Part shown: positions 8,141 to 15,666 of the stretch, one piece after another
Layout: every line of letters starts with the position of its first letter
Numbering within the stretch: the stretch's first letter is position 1
NCBI RefSeq assembly: GCF_001426925.1
Contig: NZ_LMFR01000012.1
Location: forward strand, 157,239-221,238
DNA length: 64,000 bases
Direction: 5' to 3'
DNA from: Microbacterium sp. Root53
GTDB lineage: Bacteria; Actinomycetota; Actinomycetes; Actinomycetales; Microbacteriaceae
Notes under the pieces: generated by a model
The model's database searches: none
What the model saw: the letters and a program-made list of their open reading frames with translations, nothing else
Told to the model about the DNA's origin: nothing
Program-made: the position numbers and the translations under genes

Positions 8141-8156
8141 TCGAACAGATGTCCGA
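8141..8156 (+). promoter_or_regulatory. LexA-type SOS box
   Basis: TCGAACAGATGTCCGA matches the actinobacterial SOS operator TCGAAC-n4-GTTCGA with one change in the right half. It covers the place where the -35 region would lie for the -10 hexamer GAGAAT at 8166-8171, 6 nt before the nuclease start at 8178. LexA bound here would block transcription. Confidence 0.72.
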
Positions 8157-8165
8157 GGCGGGTGC

Positions 8166-8171
8166 GAGAAT
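8166..8171 (+). promoter_or_regulatory. -10 element of the HNH nuclease gene, leaderless type
   Basis: GAGAAT ends 6 nt before the ATG at 8178, so transcription would begin at or next to the A of the start codon. The same spacing recurs before many genes of the window. Confidence 0.55.
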
Positions 8172-8177
8172 GGGGGC

Positions 8178-9500
8178 ATGCCGAGGTTCGAGGATGCCGA
8201 CGAGGTCAGCTGGGGGTTCACCCCGGCGGAGCGGTCGCGCACGCGTGCCTCGATCGAGGAGCTGAAGCGGATCCGCGCCGAGCGCGCCCGGCTCGACGCG
8301 CGCGAGGCCGGGCTCCTCTCCGACGTGACCGGGATCGCGCTGGAGCAGGTCGCACGCGACCCGAACGGGAGCGACCACGCGTTCCCCCTCCGCTCGATGA
8401 CCGCCGAGCTCGCTCTGGCCCTCAAGGAGTCGCCTCGCACGATGCAGTCCCGGATGGATCGCGCGCACGAGCTCGTCTCGAAGTTCCCCGCAACGCATGC
8501 CGCATTGTCGAACGGGCGGATCACCGAGCGGCACGCTCGCGAGATCGTCGCCGCGGGTACGGACATCCCGGAGCCCGAGGCGCGCGAGGCCTATGAACGC
8601 GAGGTCGTCCGGCTCGCCGCCACGAGGACGCCGCACGGGATCAAGAGCCTCGCCAGGCAGATCGCCGAGCGCCACCACCCGACGACGCTCGCGGAGCGCG
8701 ACGAGCGCGCGCGGGCCGATCGGCGCACGTGGGTCGAGGACCTGCCCGACGGCCAGGCCATGCTCGGCATCATCGGACCGGCCGTCGCCATCCATGCCGC
8801 GCACGACCGCCTCACCTCCTGCGGCGAGGAGGTGAAGCGCGACCGCCGCGCGGTCGTGCGCGATCTCGACGGCGTCGAGCCCGCGCCCGAGGACCCCGCC
8901 TACGCCAAGTACACGGACGATCGGCACCTCAGCCAGCTGCGCGCCGACATCGCGCTCGACCTGCTGCTGTGCGGCCTGCCCACGGGCCACGAGCTGGAGC
9001 AGGCGATCACCGCGACGGTCGAGGTGGTCATCCCCGTGACGACGCTCGCGGGCCTCGACGACGGGCCCGCCCTCCTCGCCGGCTACGGCCCGATCGACCC
9101 CGACACCGCCCGTCGCCTCGCGGGAACCGCCGTCGGGTGGGAGCGGGTGTTCCTGCACCCCGACACCGGCGCCCTGCTCACGGTCGACCATCACCATCCG
9201 ACCGCCGCGCAGCGTCGATACCTGCTCGCCAGGGACCGGACGTGCCGGGTCCCGGGATGCACCGTCAAGGCGAAGCACGCCGACATCGACCACACCATCC
9301 CGTGGTCGCGCGGCGGCCCGACCGCGGTGACGAACATGGCCGCGGTCTGCGAGCAGCACCACATGATGAAGCACTTCTCCCCCTGGCGCTTCGAGCAGCT
9401 CTCGCGCGGCCGCATGCGGATGCGCAGCCCCGCGGGGTACGACTACGTCCACGCGGCGGAGACCATCTACTACCTGCCGCGCACACCCGCTCCCTTCTGA
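8178..9500 (+). CDS. DUF222 / 13E12-family HNH endonuclease
   Basis: 440 residues. The N-terminal two thirds is the helical DUF222 (13E12 repeat) domain; the C-terminus carries an HNH nuclease: zinc-binding Cys residues in RTCRVPGC, then DHTIPWSRGG (the first His of the motif), N in TNMAAVC and His in EQHHMMKH. HNH enzymes cut DNA with one metal ion. Several 13E12 genes of M. tuberculosis are part of the LexA regulon (family knowledge), and an SOS box lies directly upstream here, which supports damage-induced expression. The family is highly amplified and variable in actinobacteria; its biological role is not settled (selfish element, recombination or defence have been proposed). No inverted repeats of a mobile element are visible at its ends. 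Confidence 0.9.
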   Translation: MPRFEDADEVSWGFTPAERSRTRASIEELKRIRAERARLDAREAGLLSDVTGIALEQVARDPNGSDHAFPLRSMTAELALALKESPRTMQSRMDRAHELVSKFPATHAALSNGRITERHAREIVAAGTDIPEPEAREAYEREVVRLAATRTPHGIKSLARQIAERHHPTTLAERDERARADRRTWVEDLPDGQAMLGIIGPAVAIHAAHDRLTSCGEEVKRDRRAVVRDLDGVEPAPEDPAYAKYTDDRHLSQLRADIALDLLLCGLPTGHELEQAITATVEVVIPVTTLAGLDDGPALLAGYGPIDPDTARRLAGTAVGWERVFLHPDTGALLTVDHHHPTAAQRRYLLARDRTCRVPGCTVKAKHADIDHTIPWSRGGPTAVTNMAAVCEQHHMMKHFSPWRFEQLSRGRMRMRSPAGYDYVHAAETIYYLPRTPAPF

Positions 9501-9556
9501 TCCAGGTGCGGCGGCGCCTCAGCGGGGGCGACACCACCCGCAGGTATCCTGTTCCG

Positions 9557-10384
9557 GTGACTCCCCCCGCGTCCGGCTCCCCCCTGTCGTTCGGCGATCT
9601 CGACGCGGACCTGCAGCTCGCGCTGTGCCTGGCCGACGCGGCCGATGCGCAGACCCTGCCCCGCTTCGACGCGGCCGACCTCGACGTGTCGCGCAAGGCC
9701 GACCGCACCCACGTGACCGACGCCGATCTGGCCGCCGAGCGCGCGGTGCGCGAGCTGCTCGCCCAGCAGCGCCCCGACGACGGCATCTTCGGCGAGGAGT
9801 ACGGCGCCGACGAGGACCGCGCTCGCCGCTGGATCATCGACCCGATCGACGGCACCGCCAACTTCCTCCGCGGCGTCCCGGTCTGGGGCACCATGATCGG
9901 CCTCCAGATCGACGGCGTGATGCGCCTCGGCGTGGTCAGCTCCCCGGCGCTCGGCCGCCGCTGGTGGGGCGCCATCGGGCTCGGCGCGTGGACGAGCGTC
10001 GACGGCGGCGAGCCGCGCGCCATCCGGGTCTCCGAGGTCGCCACGCTCGACGACGCGAGCGTCAGCTTCCAGAGCATCGGCCAGTGGGACGACGCCGGCC
10101 ACCTCGACGCCCTCGTCGCGCTGACGCGCCGCGTGTGGCGCGACCGTGCCTACGGCGACGTGTGGTCGTACATGCTCCTCGCCGAGGGCAGGCTGGAGAT
10201 GGTCGGCGAGTTCGACGTCAAGGAGTACGACCTCGCAGCCGCGGCCGCCATCGTGACCGCGGCGGGCGGCCGATTCTCCTCGTTCGAGGGCGAGCCGACG
10301 ATCGCGTCCGGCTCGGCCGTGGCGACCAACGGCGTGCTCCACGACGCGATCCTCGAGGTCCTGCACGGCACGGGGACGTCATGA
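9557..10384 (+). CDS. hisN: Histidinol-phosphatase, inositol monophosphatase family
   Basis: 275 residues. Inositol-monophosphatase-fold, Mg-dependent, Li-sensitive phosphatase family. Metal ligands are visible: Glu in GEEYG (residues about 78-82), the WIIDPIDGTANF motif (about 93-104) and the C-terminal EYDLAAAAAIVTAAGG. In actinobacteria this group is HisN, which dephosphorylates L-histidinol phosphate in histidine synthesis; a generic inositol-phosphate phosphatase is the alternative. GTG start supported by TATCCT at 9545-9550, 6 nt upstream, implying a leaderless mRNA. Overlaps the next gene by 4 nt. Confidence 0.85.
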   Translation: MTPPASGSPLSFGDLDADLQLALCLADAADAQTLPRFDAADLDVSRKADRTHVTDADLAAERAVRELLAQQRPDDGIFGEEYGADEDRARRWIIDPIDGTANFLRGVPVWGTMIGLQIDGVMRLGVVSSPALGRRWWGAIGLGAWTSVDGGEPRAIRVSEVATLDDASVSFQSIGQWDDAGHLDALVALTRRVWRDRAYGDVWSYMLLAEGRLEMVGEFDVKEYDLAAAAAIVTAAGGRFSSFEGEPTIASGSAVATNGVLHDAILEVLHGTGTS

Positions 10385-10920
10385 CCCCCGGGCGCCGCGC
10401 GGCGGCCGTCCTACTCGCCGTGACGGCGATGCTGGGCCTCGCCTCGTGCGCGCCGGAGCCGGGCACGGCGCCCGCCGACCCCTCGGCGCCCACCGCGGGG
10501 GCGAGCGCTCCGCCGGCCGATCCGAACGCCGAGCCGACGTGCGAGACGATCCTGTCGGAGTCCCTCGTCGCGGAGTTCAAGGGCTACGGCCTCGAGGCGA
10601 TCGAGGAGCCGTTCAGCTTCGGCGATCCCGCTACCACGTCGATCGAGGGCGGCGTGATGTGCACGTGGGGCGCACCGGACGTCGCGACCGACCACGGCGT
10701 GCAGATCTTCGGATGGGCCCCGCTCGACGCGGCCGGCGCGGAGAAGTGGCAGGCTTTCCTCACCGAGCAGGGCTGGACGCGCAGCGATGAGGGCGGGCTG
10801 GCGGTCTACACCGAGCCGTTCGCGCCGGTTCCCGAGGACGCCATGGCGTACGCGTTCGGCGACGGCTTCGTGAAGGTCGCCGCGCCGAAGCAGAACCTCG
10901 CCGTCATCACCTGGCCCTGA
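10381..10920 (+). CDS. Small lipoprotein of unknown function
   Basis: 179 residues. Signal peptide with basic start (MTPGRR), hydrophobic core and lipobox LASC (Leu20-Cys23), so it is exported and lipid-anchored. A Pro/Ala/Ser linker (residues 25-55) precedes a soluble domain with cysteines in PTCETIL and VMCTWG, probably a disulfide. The domain resembles DUF3558-like actinobacterial lipoproteins in layout, but I cannot assign it with confidence. ATG overlaps the hisN stop by 4 nt, so it is co-translated with hisN. Confidence 0.78.
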   Translation: MTPGRRAAAVLLAVTAMLGLASCAPEPGTAPADPSAPTAGASAPPADPNAEPTCETILSESLVAEFKGYGLEAIEEPFSFGDPATTSIEGGVMCTWGAPDVATDHGVQIFGWAPLDAAGAEKWQAFLTEQGWTRSDEGGLAVYTEPFAPVPEDAMAYAFGDGFVKVAAPKQNLAVITWP

Positions 10921-11079
10921 CCTTCTTCCGTCGATTCCGCGCCTGACTGCGCCACTGGATGGCGCTCCGCGCGTTCTCATGCCACGGCCGCGCCTTCGCG
11001 TCAAGAGGTAGGTGCCGCCCGCGATTTGCGCGTTACATCGAAGTCCCACGTCCGCAAGCGGTAAGGGAGAGGAAGACCG

Positions 11080-12042
11080 ATGTCGCAGAACTATGGAGCG
11101 GTGCCCCCGTCGACCACGACAGGCACAGGATCCACGTCAGGCACGACCGAGACGGCGAAGCAGGAGGCTTCGGAGGTCGCCGGCACGGCCAAGGCCGAGG
11201 CCGGGCACGTCCTCGACACCGCCAAGCAGGAGGCGTCGACGGTCGCCCGCGAGGCGAAGACGCAGGCGAAGCAGGTGTACGCCCAGACCAAGCGCGAGCT
11301 GAGCGACCAGGCGGCCACGCAGCAGCAGCGGGTGGCCGACGGCCTCCGCTCGATCGGCGACGAGTTGCAGTCGCTCGCGCGCAACTCGGAGAACGGCGGC
11401 GTCGCGACCGACCTCGTGCGCCAGGCGTCCACGAAGCTGACCGACGTCTCGTCGTGGCTGTCCGCCCGCGACCCCGGCAGCCTGCTCGACGAGGTGAAGA
11501 CCTTCGCGCGGCGCAAGCCGGGCCTCTTCATCGGCGGCGCATTGGTCGCCGGCGTGCTGGCGGGTCGCCTCGCACGCGCACTCGGCGAGTCCGCGGCCGA
11601 CGAGCGCGGCGCCACCGCCGGCACCTCGGGCACGGTCCCGCCGCCCGCGCCGGTGACCGGCACGGGCGTCGGCGCGAGCACGGGCTACGGTGCGGGCGGC
11701 TACTCGCCCGGCACGGCTGTCGGCACGGGCGTCGGCGCCGGGGTGGGCGCCGGGGCGGTCGGCACGGGCGCCGGGACCGCAGGCTCGAGCACCGCCGGCA
11801 CGGGCACCGGAACCGGCGAATGGGCGAGCGGCGAGGGCGACGACCCCGCGACCGCGCACACCGTCGACCCCGCGTTCGGCTCCGGCGTCTCGGACATCCG
11901 TCCGACGCCCCAGGGCGGCCAGCCGGTGACGTCCACCGGCGCGGCGGGCGAGTCCACGCCGCTGTACGACGACTCGCACGCTGCGAACCCGGCCGCCGAG
12001 CCGGGCTTCGAGGGACTCGGGGAGCCGCACGATGGCCGATGA
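11080..12042 (+). CDS. LEA-like/apolipophorin-like amphipathic protein with one membrane helix and Gly/Thr-rich tail
   Basis: 320 residues, ATG preceded by GGGAGAGGAAGACC. Residues 20-80 are Ala/Glu/Lys/Thr-rich with repeating AKQEAS and AKTQAKQ units, as in LEA or apolipophorin-like helices. Residues 90-145 continue helical, and KPGLFIGGALVAGVLAGRLARAL (about 147-168) is one membrane segment of the kind seen in DUF883-like proteins. Residues 175-260 are almost only Gly, Thr, Ala and Ser, low-complexity. First gene of a four-gene cluster with the holin-like, DUF3618 and BrkB genes. Function unknown; a membrane or cell-wall stress role is suggested by the company it keeps. Confidence 0.75.
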   Translation: MSQNYGAVPPSTTTGTGSTSGTTETAKQEASEVAGTAKAEAGHVLDTAKQEASTVAREAKTQAKQVYAQTKRELSDQAATQQQRVADGLRSIGDELQSLARNSENGGVATDLVRQASTKLTDVSSWLSARDPGSLLDEVKTFARRKPGLFIGGALVAGVLAGRLARALGESAADERGATAGTSGTVPPPAPVTGTGVGASTGYGAGGYSPGTAVGTGVGAGVGAGAVGTGAGTAGSSTAGTGTGTGEWASGEGDDPATAHTVDPAFGSGVSDIRPTPQGGQPVTSTGAAGESTPLYDDSHAANPAAEPGFEGLGEPHDGR

Positions 12043-12448
12043 GACGACGCCCTCGGAGCAGAAGGCCGCGAACACGTCGCTCGGCGACCTGCTGGGCGAG
12101 GTGACGCAGGATCTCTCGCTGCTGATGCGGCAGGAGATCGCGCTCGCCAAGGCCGAGCTGAAGGAGTCCACCACCCGCGCGGCCAAGGGCGGGGGGATGA
12201 TCGGCGGCGCCGGCTACGCGGCGTCGATGGCGATCTTCTTCCTGTCCGTCGCCCTGTGGTGGGGACTCGGTCAGCTCATCGGGCTCGGCTGGTCCGCCGT
12301 GCTCGTCGCGGTCATCTGGGCCGTGATCGCCGCGGCGCTGTTCCTGACGGGCCGCAATCAGATCAAGGAAGTGAAGGGGGCTCCGCGCACCGTGGAGTCG
12401 CTCGGGAAGATCCCCGACGCACTGAAGAGGAATGAGGAGAACCGATGA
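12032..12448 (+). CDS. Phage holin superfamily III-like membrane protein (PF07332 type)
   Basis: 138 residues, starting inside the end of the previous gene (11-nt overlap). Amphipathic N-terminal helix (LGDLLGEVTQDLSLLMRQEIALAKAELKES) followed by two transmembrane helices (about residues 60-80 and 85-108). This is the actinobacterial holin-III/Actinobacterial putative membrane family, which despite its name is chromosomal and not tied to lysis modules; no endolysin or phage gene is nearby. Overlaps the DUF3618 gene by 4 nt. Confidence 0.85.
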   Translation: MADETTPSEQKAANTSLGDLLGEVTQDLSLLMRQEIALAKAELKESTTRAAKGGGMIGGAGYAASMAIFFLSVALWWGLGQLIGLGWSAVLVAVIWAVIAAALFLTGRNQIKEVKGAPRTVESLGKIPDALKRNEENR

Positions 12449-13020
12449 CCGATTCGCCTGAGGCGATCCGCGCCGACATCGAGCGCACTCGCCGTGAACT
12501 CAGCCGCGACGCCGACGCTCTGGTCGACAAGGTCACGCCCTCGAAGGTCGTGCACCGCCAGACCGACAAGATCAAGGGCGCGTTCGGCTCGCTCCGCACC
12601 CGCGTCATGGGCGCCGCCGACGACGCGGGCTCGGCATTGCACGATCGCGGCTCGTCCGTCGCGGGCGGCGTCTCCGACGCGACCCACCGCGTGGCCGCCA
12701 AGGCCGAGGGCAACCCTCTCGCCGTGGGCCTCATGGCGTTCGCCGCCGGGCTCGTGGTGTCCTCGCTCATCCCCGCCTCCGCCAAGGAGAAGGAGCTGGC
12801 CGAGGGCGTCAAGGAGCAGGCCCAGCCGCTCGTCGACGAGGCCAAGCAAGTCGCGCAGCAGGTCGGTCAGGACCTGAAGGAGCCCGTGAAGGAGGCCGCC
12901 ACGGCGGTCAAGGACACCGCCTCGGACGCCGCATCGCACGTGCAGTCCGACGCGCAGGATGCCGCCGGCACCGTGCGCGAGCGCGCAGACGAGGCACGGT
13001 CGAACGTCAGCGGCAGCTGA
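12445..13020 (+). CDS. DUF3618 domain protein
   Basis: 191 residues. The N-terminal SPEAIRADIERTRRELSRDADAL is the DUF3618 signature; one hydrophobic segment at about residues 93-111 (AVGLMAFAAGLVVSSLIP); and an Ala/Lys/Glu/Asp helical tail (about 112-191) of repeating AxxxAxxV units similar to the first gene of the cluster. DUF3618 usually follows the holin-III-like gene in actinobacteria, as here with a 4-nt overlap. Biochemical role unknown; membrane-associated by topology. Confidence 0.85.
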   Translation: MTDSPEAIRADIERTRRELSRDADALVDKVTPSKVVHRQTDKIKGAFGSLRTRVMGAADDAGSALHDRGSSVAGGVSDATHRVAAKAEGNPLAVGLMAFAAGLVVSSLIPASAKEKELAEGVKEQAQPLVDEAKQVAQQVGQDLKEPVKEAATAVKDTASDAASHVQSDAQDAAGTVRERADEARSNVSGS

Positions 13021-13090
13021 CCTCCGACCACCCGCACGACACGGGGGCGGCGGCACGGGCCGCCGTCCCCACCCCTGGAAAGGCACGATC

Positions 13091-14155
13091 ATGAGCCGCA
13101 CGACGTCCGCGCCGGTCGACGACCAGAAGCACTCCCCCGATCCGGATCATCCGGACAAGCCCGACTCCCTCGGCGAGATCGAGAAGCCGTCATGGAAGTA
13201 CGCGCTGAAGAAGACGGTGGCGGAGTTCGGAGACGACGAGTGCCGCGACCTCGCCGCCGCCCTCACGTTCTACACCGTGCTGTCGCTGTTCCCCGGCCTG
13301 ATCGCGGTGTTCTCCCTGCTCGGCGTGGTCGGGCAGGACGGCGAGGCCGCGAACGCCGTGCTCGGCATCGTGCGCGAGGTCGCGCCGGACGCGGCCGAGG
13401 GCCTTCGCGGCCCGCTCGAGGAGGTCGCGAGCTCCTCCAGCGCCGGCATCGCGCTGATCGCCGGTGTCGCCGTCGCGATCTGGTCGGCGTCGGCCTACGT
13501 CGGCGCGTTCAGCCGCGCCATGAACCGCATCTGGGAGATCGACGAGGGCCGCCCGTTCTGGAAGCGCAAGCCCGCGCAGCTCGCATTCACGCTGCTCACG
13601 ATCGTGCTGGCCGTGATCGGGATCGGCCTCCTGATCATCTCGGGTCCCGTCGCCCGCACCGTCGGCGAGGCGCTGGGCATCGGCGAGACCGGCCAGCTGA
13701 TCTGGCAGATCGCGAAGTGGCCGCTGCTCGTGGGCGTCGTGATCTTCTTCGTGGCCGCCCTCTACTACTTCACTCCGAACACCGAGCAGCCGAAGTTCCG
13801 CTGGGTGAGCGCGGGCGCGGTCATCGCGATCGTCACGCTCGCGCTGGCGTCGCTGGGCTTCGGCATCTACGTCGCGAACTTCTCGAGCTACGACCGGACC
13901 TACGGGTCGCTCGCCGGAGTCGTGATCTTCCTGCTGTGGGTGTGGATCGCGAACATGGCGCTGCTGTTCGGCGCCGAGTTCGATGCGGAGCTGGAGCGCA
14001 CCCGTGAGCTGCAGGCCGGCATCGAGGCGGAGGAGCGCATCCAGCTGCCGCCACGCGACACGACGCAGATCGAGAAGGCCGCCGAGAAGGAGAGGAAGGA
14101 CCTCGCCGAGGCCCGCCGCATCCGGGAGTCCGCGCGCGAGCCCGATGACGAGTGA
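13091..14155 (+). CDS. YihY/BrkB family membrane protein
   Basis: 354 residues, ATG with GGAAAGG upstream. Six hydrophobic segments and the family hallmarks: DLAAALTFYTVLSLFPGL near residue 55, ISGPVARTVGEALG in the middle, and SYDRTYGSLAGVVIFLLWVW near residue 270. Previously called ribonuclease BN by mistake; now regarded as a putative transporter or envelope protein. The ~35-residue Asp/Pro-rich N-terminus and the Glu/Arg-rich C-terminus are cytoplasmic. A GC-rich hairpin around 13041-13068 separates it from the DUF3618 gene, so it may be transcribed at a lower or independent level. Confidence 0.9.
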   Translation: MSRTTSAPVDDQKHSPDPDHPDKPDSLGEIEKPSWKYALKKTVAEFGDDECRDLAAALTFYTVLSLFPGLIAVFSLLGVVGQDGEAANAVLGIVREVAPDAAEGLRGPLEEVASSSSAGIALIAGVAVAIWSASAYVGAFSRAMNRIWEIDEGRPFWKRKPAQLAFTLLTIVLAVIGIGLLIISGPVARTVGEALGIGETGQLIWQIAKWPLLVGVVIFFVAALYYFTPNTEQPKFRWVSAGAVIAIVTLALASLGFGIYVANFSSYDRTYGSLAGVVIFLLWVWIANMALLFGAEFDAELERTRELQAGIEAEERIQLPPRDTTQIEKAAEKERKDLAEARRIRESAREPDDE

Positions 14156-14208
14156 CGCGTGTATCTGTGGCGCGTCTCGCGCATCCTTCAGTGCGGGAGG
14201 TACGGGAG

Positions 14209-14388
14209 ATGTACGACGTGGACACGGACGGCAGCCACTACTGGTTCGAGTACGCCGTGAAGCGCTCCGGCTCACCCGGCAACGCGGTCGGCCCGCTCTC
14301 CCGCCACGAGGCGGAGCGCCTGGCCGCCGAGACCGGCGGAGTGCTGCTCCGGCGCCGCATCAGCCAGAGCCTGTGGGCGACCGCCTGA
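14209..14388 (+). CDS. Small hypothetical protein
   Basis: 59 residues from the ATG at 14209, which has GGGAGGTACGGGAG just upstream; the same frame is open back to 14152 but the ribosome site favours 14209. Sequence: an aromatic strand (HYWFEYAVKRSG) then SRHEAERLAAETGG and a basic C-terminus. It resembles small actinobacterial proteins found beside BrkB genes, but I do not recognise a family. Codon use is typical of the genome, which supports it being real. Confidence 0.5.
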   Translation: MYDVDTDGSHYWFEYAVKRSGSPGNAVGPLSRHEAERLAAETGGVLLRRRISQSLWATA

Positions 14389-14411
14389 CGGGTCGCCGGC
14401 GCGGCCCTCGA

Positions 14412-14417
14412 TAAAAT
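14412..14417 (+). promoter_or_regulatory. -10 element of the duplicated small-protein gene
   Basis: TAAAAT, 7 nt before the GTG at 14425, embedded in a perfect 7-bp inverted repeat (14406-14412 / 14416-14422, CCTCGAT arm). It predicts a leaderless message. The palindrome could be an operator or coincidence. Confidence 0.5.
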
Positions 14418-14424
14418 CGAGGAC

Positions 14425-14700
14425 GTGCTGATCGGCGTCATCCGTCCCACCGAGACCCGCGAGCTGAGCGCCGAGGGCGCAACGCTGGACGACGTGCACC
14501 GGGCCCTCGAGGCGCAGGTGCCGGAGGGATGGCAGCTCACCCACGCGAAGGTGTCGATGCCCAAGGGATCGAGCGCGCTCACCGCCACCGGGCGCATGGC
14601 CCGCTGGGGCGAGACGCGCGAGATCAGCGCGGCGGACATGGCCGCGCTCGAGGCGCAGGTGCCGGAGGGCTGGTCGCTGCTGGCGGTGCGGAGCGACTGA
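14425..14700 (+). CDS. Small hypothetical protein built from an internal duplication
   Basis: 91 residues, GTG start. Two related units are visible: TRELSA...ALEAQVPEGWQL (about residues 10-38) and TREISA...ALEAQVPEGWSL (about 64-86). At the DNA level a 23-bp segment (14506-14528) is repeated exactly at 14647-14669, in the same reading frame (141 nt apart). No signal peptide or membrane segment. I do not recognise a function. Confidence 0.6.
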   Translation: MLIGVIRPTETRELSAEGATLDDVHRALEAQVPEGWQLTHAKVSMPKGSSALTATGRMARWGETREISAADMAALEAQVPEGWSLLAVRSD

Positions 14701-14723
14701 CGGCTCGAGAGCGGATCGCCCGG

Positions 14724-15020
14724 CTAGGTCGACACGAGGCGCTCGCCGAGCTGGATGCCGCTGAGCCCCAGGGCCTCCTCGGCGAGCTCCTCGAGCAGGT
14801 CCGGGTCGAGCTGCGGCGACTCGGCGGACTCGAACACGAAGCGGAGCGGGATGCCGGGCCCCACCCAGATCGTGCTGCGACCGCTGCCGTCGCAGTGCGG
14901 CCAGGACACGCAGAAGCTCTCGTGGCGACGGAGCTTGGCCAGCATCACCACCTTGAGATGCGCCAGCGTGCGATCGTCCAGGTCGACTGGAGGGAGGTCG
15001 CCATACAGGAGGATGCCCAC
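14724..15020 (-). CDS. DUF7882 family small protein
   Basis: 98 residues, GTG at 15020. The layout GILLYGDLPPVDLDDRTLAHL, KLRRHESFCVSW, GRSTIWVGPGIPLRFVF matches the Microbacteriaceae DUF7882 proteins, which older annotations called ATP-dependent DNA ligase although they have no ligase motifs. The frame is open to 15128, but that extension would run into the tmRNA terminator; TACGGT (minus strand, 15033-15028) sits 7 nt before the GTG and supports this start with a leaderless mRNA. Function unknown. Confidence 0.78.
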   Translation of the reverse strand: MGILLYGDLPPVDLDDRTLAHLKVVMLAKLRRHESFCVSWPHCDGSGRSTIWVGPGIPLRFVFESAESPQLDPDLLEELAEEALGLSGIQLGERLVST

Positions 15021-15090
15021 GCGAGATACCGTAATTTCGAGAGCGCTCCCACCGCCAGAGGGACGACGAGTGTTACGCGCCGCGACGCAG

Positions 15091-15123
15091 AAGGCCCCGC
15101 GTTCCAGAGGATCGCGGGGCCTT
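15091..15123 (-). terminator. Terminator of tmRNA
   Basis: Perfect 11-bp inverted repeat (15091-15101 / 15113-15123, AAGGCCCCGCG arm) with an 11-nt loop, about 20 nt beyond the tmRNA 3' end on the minus strand. The T tract is short, as is usual in high-GC actinobacteria. Confidence 0.7.
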
Positions 15124-15143
15124 CGCACAGTGCGACAACGTCG

Positions 15144-15510
15144 TGGAGCTGGGGGGAATCGAACCCCCGTCCAGCGCTGAGTCTCTGGGGATTCTCCGGG
15201 CGCAGTCTGTGAAGACGTTCTGCTCGGCCCCGACCTTTGTCACAGACACCTAAGTCGACGGGCCCAGTCGAGAAAGAGTCCCGCGTGACGTCCCGACACC
15301 GTCACGCAGCAAGATCCCTAGATGACGCCAGAATCCGTGTCGGGATCACCCACGGTCTGACGGACTATCGGGCTCGCTTAGGCAGCGAGGGCGAAGTCAG
15401 TGCGCTTTGCATTGGCACTTATTGTTTTGCAGGGAGCGTTTTCGAGATAACCCTGCATCCTCGGCCCGCTTCTCGCAGATTCGCAAGCACTGTCGAAACC
15501 GATCAGCCCC
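15144..15510 (-). ncRNA. ssrA: Transfer-messenger RNA (tmRNA)
   Basis: 367 nt. The 5' end GGGGCTGATCGGTTTCGACA (from 15510) pairs with the 3' CAGCTCC (15151-15145), and the T-arm GGTTCGATTCC is present; discriminator A at 15144, with CCA not encoded. The tag reading frame lies at 15416-15381 and reads ANAKRTDFALAA, with stop TAA at 15380-15378. The resume codon is probably the GCC at 15416-15414, preceded by TAAGT; with the alanine carried by tmRNA itself the full tag would be AANAKRTDFALAA. tmRNA with SmpB rescues stalled ribosomes and marks the product for ClpXP-type proteolysis. Pseudoknot-forming GC segments lie on both sides of the tag. Confidence 0.95.
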
Positions 15511-15666
15511 GTGAATTCCTTCTCGCGAAGGAGCCGTTGTCGCACGCTGTGGAATTGCCATCCCGGTCCGGAGACCGGGCGATCTCGGTGACGAGCACCG
15601 AGCATCACAGACTACAACGGATCGGAGCGCGACGCCATTCCCGGCGAGTCGGCCGCGCCGCGCGGG

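Noticed and set aside
12032..12448. Possible prophage remnant because of the holin-like protein
   Set aside because: The holin-III-like family is a normal chromosomal neighbour of DUF3618; no other phage gene, integrase or attachment repeat is present.
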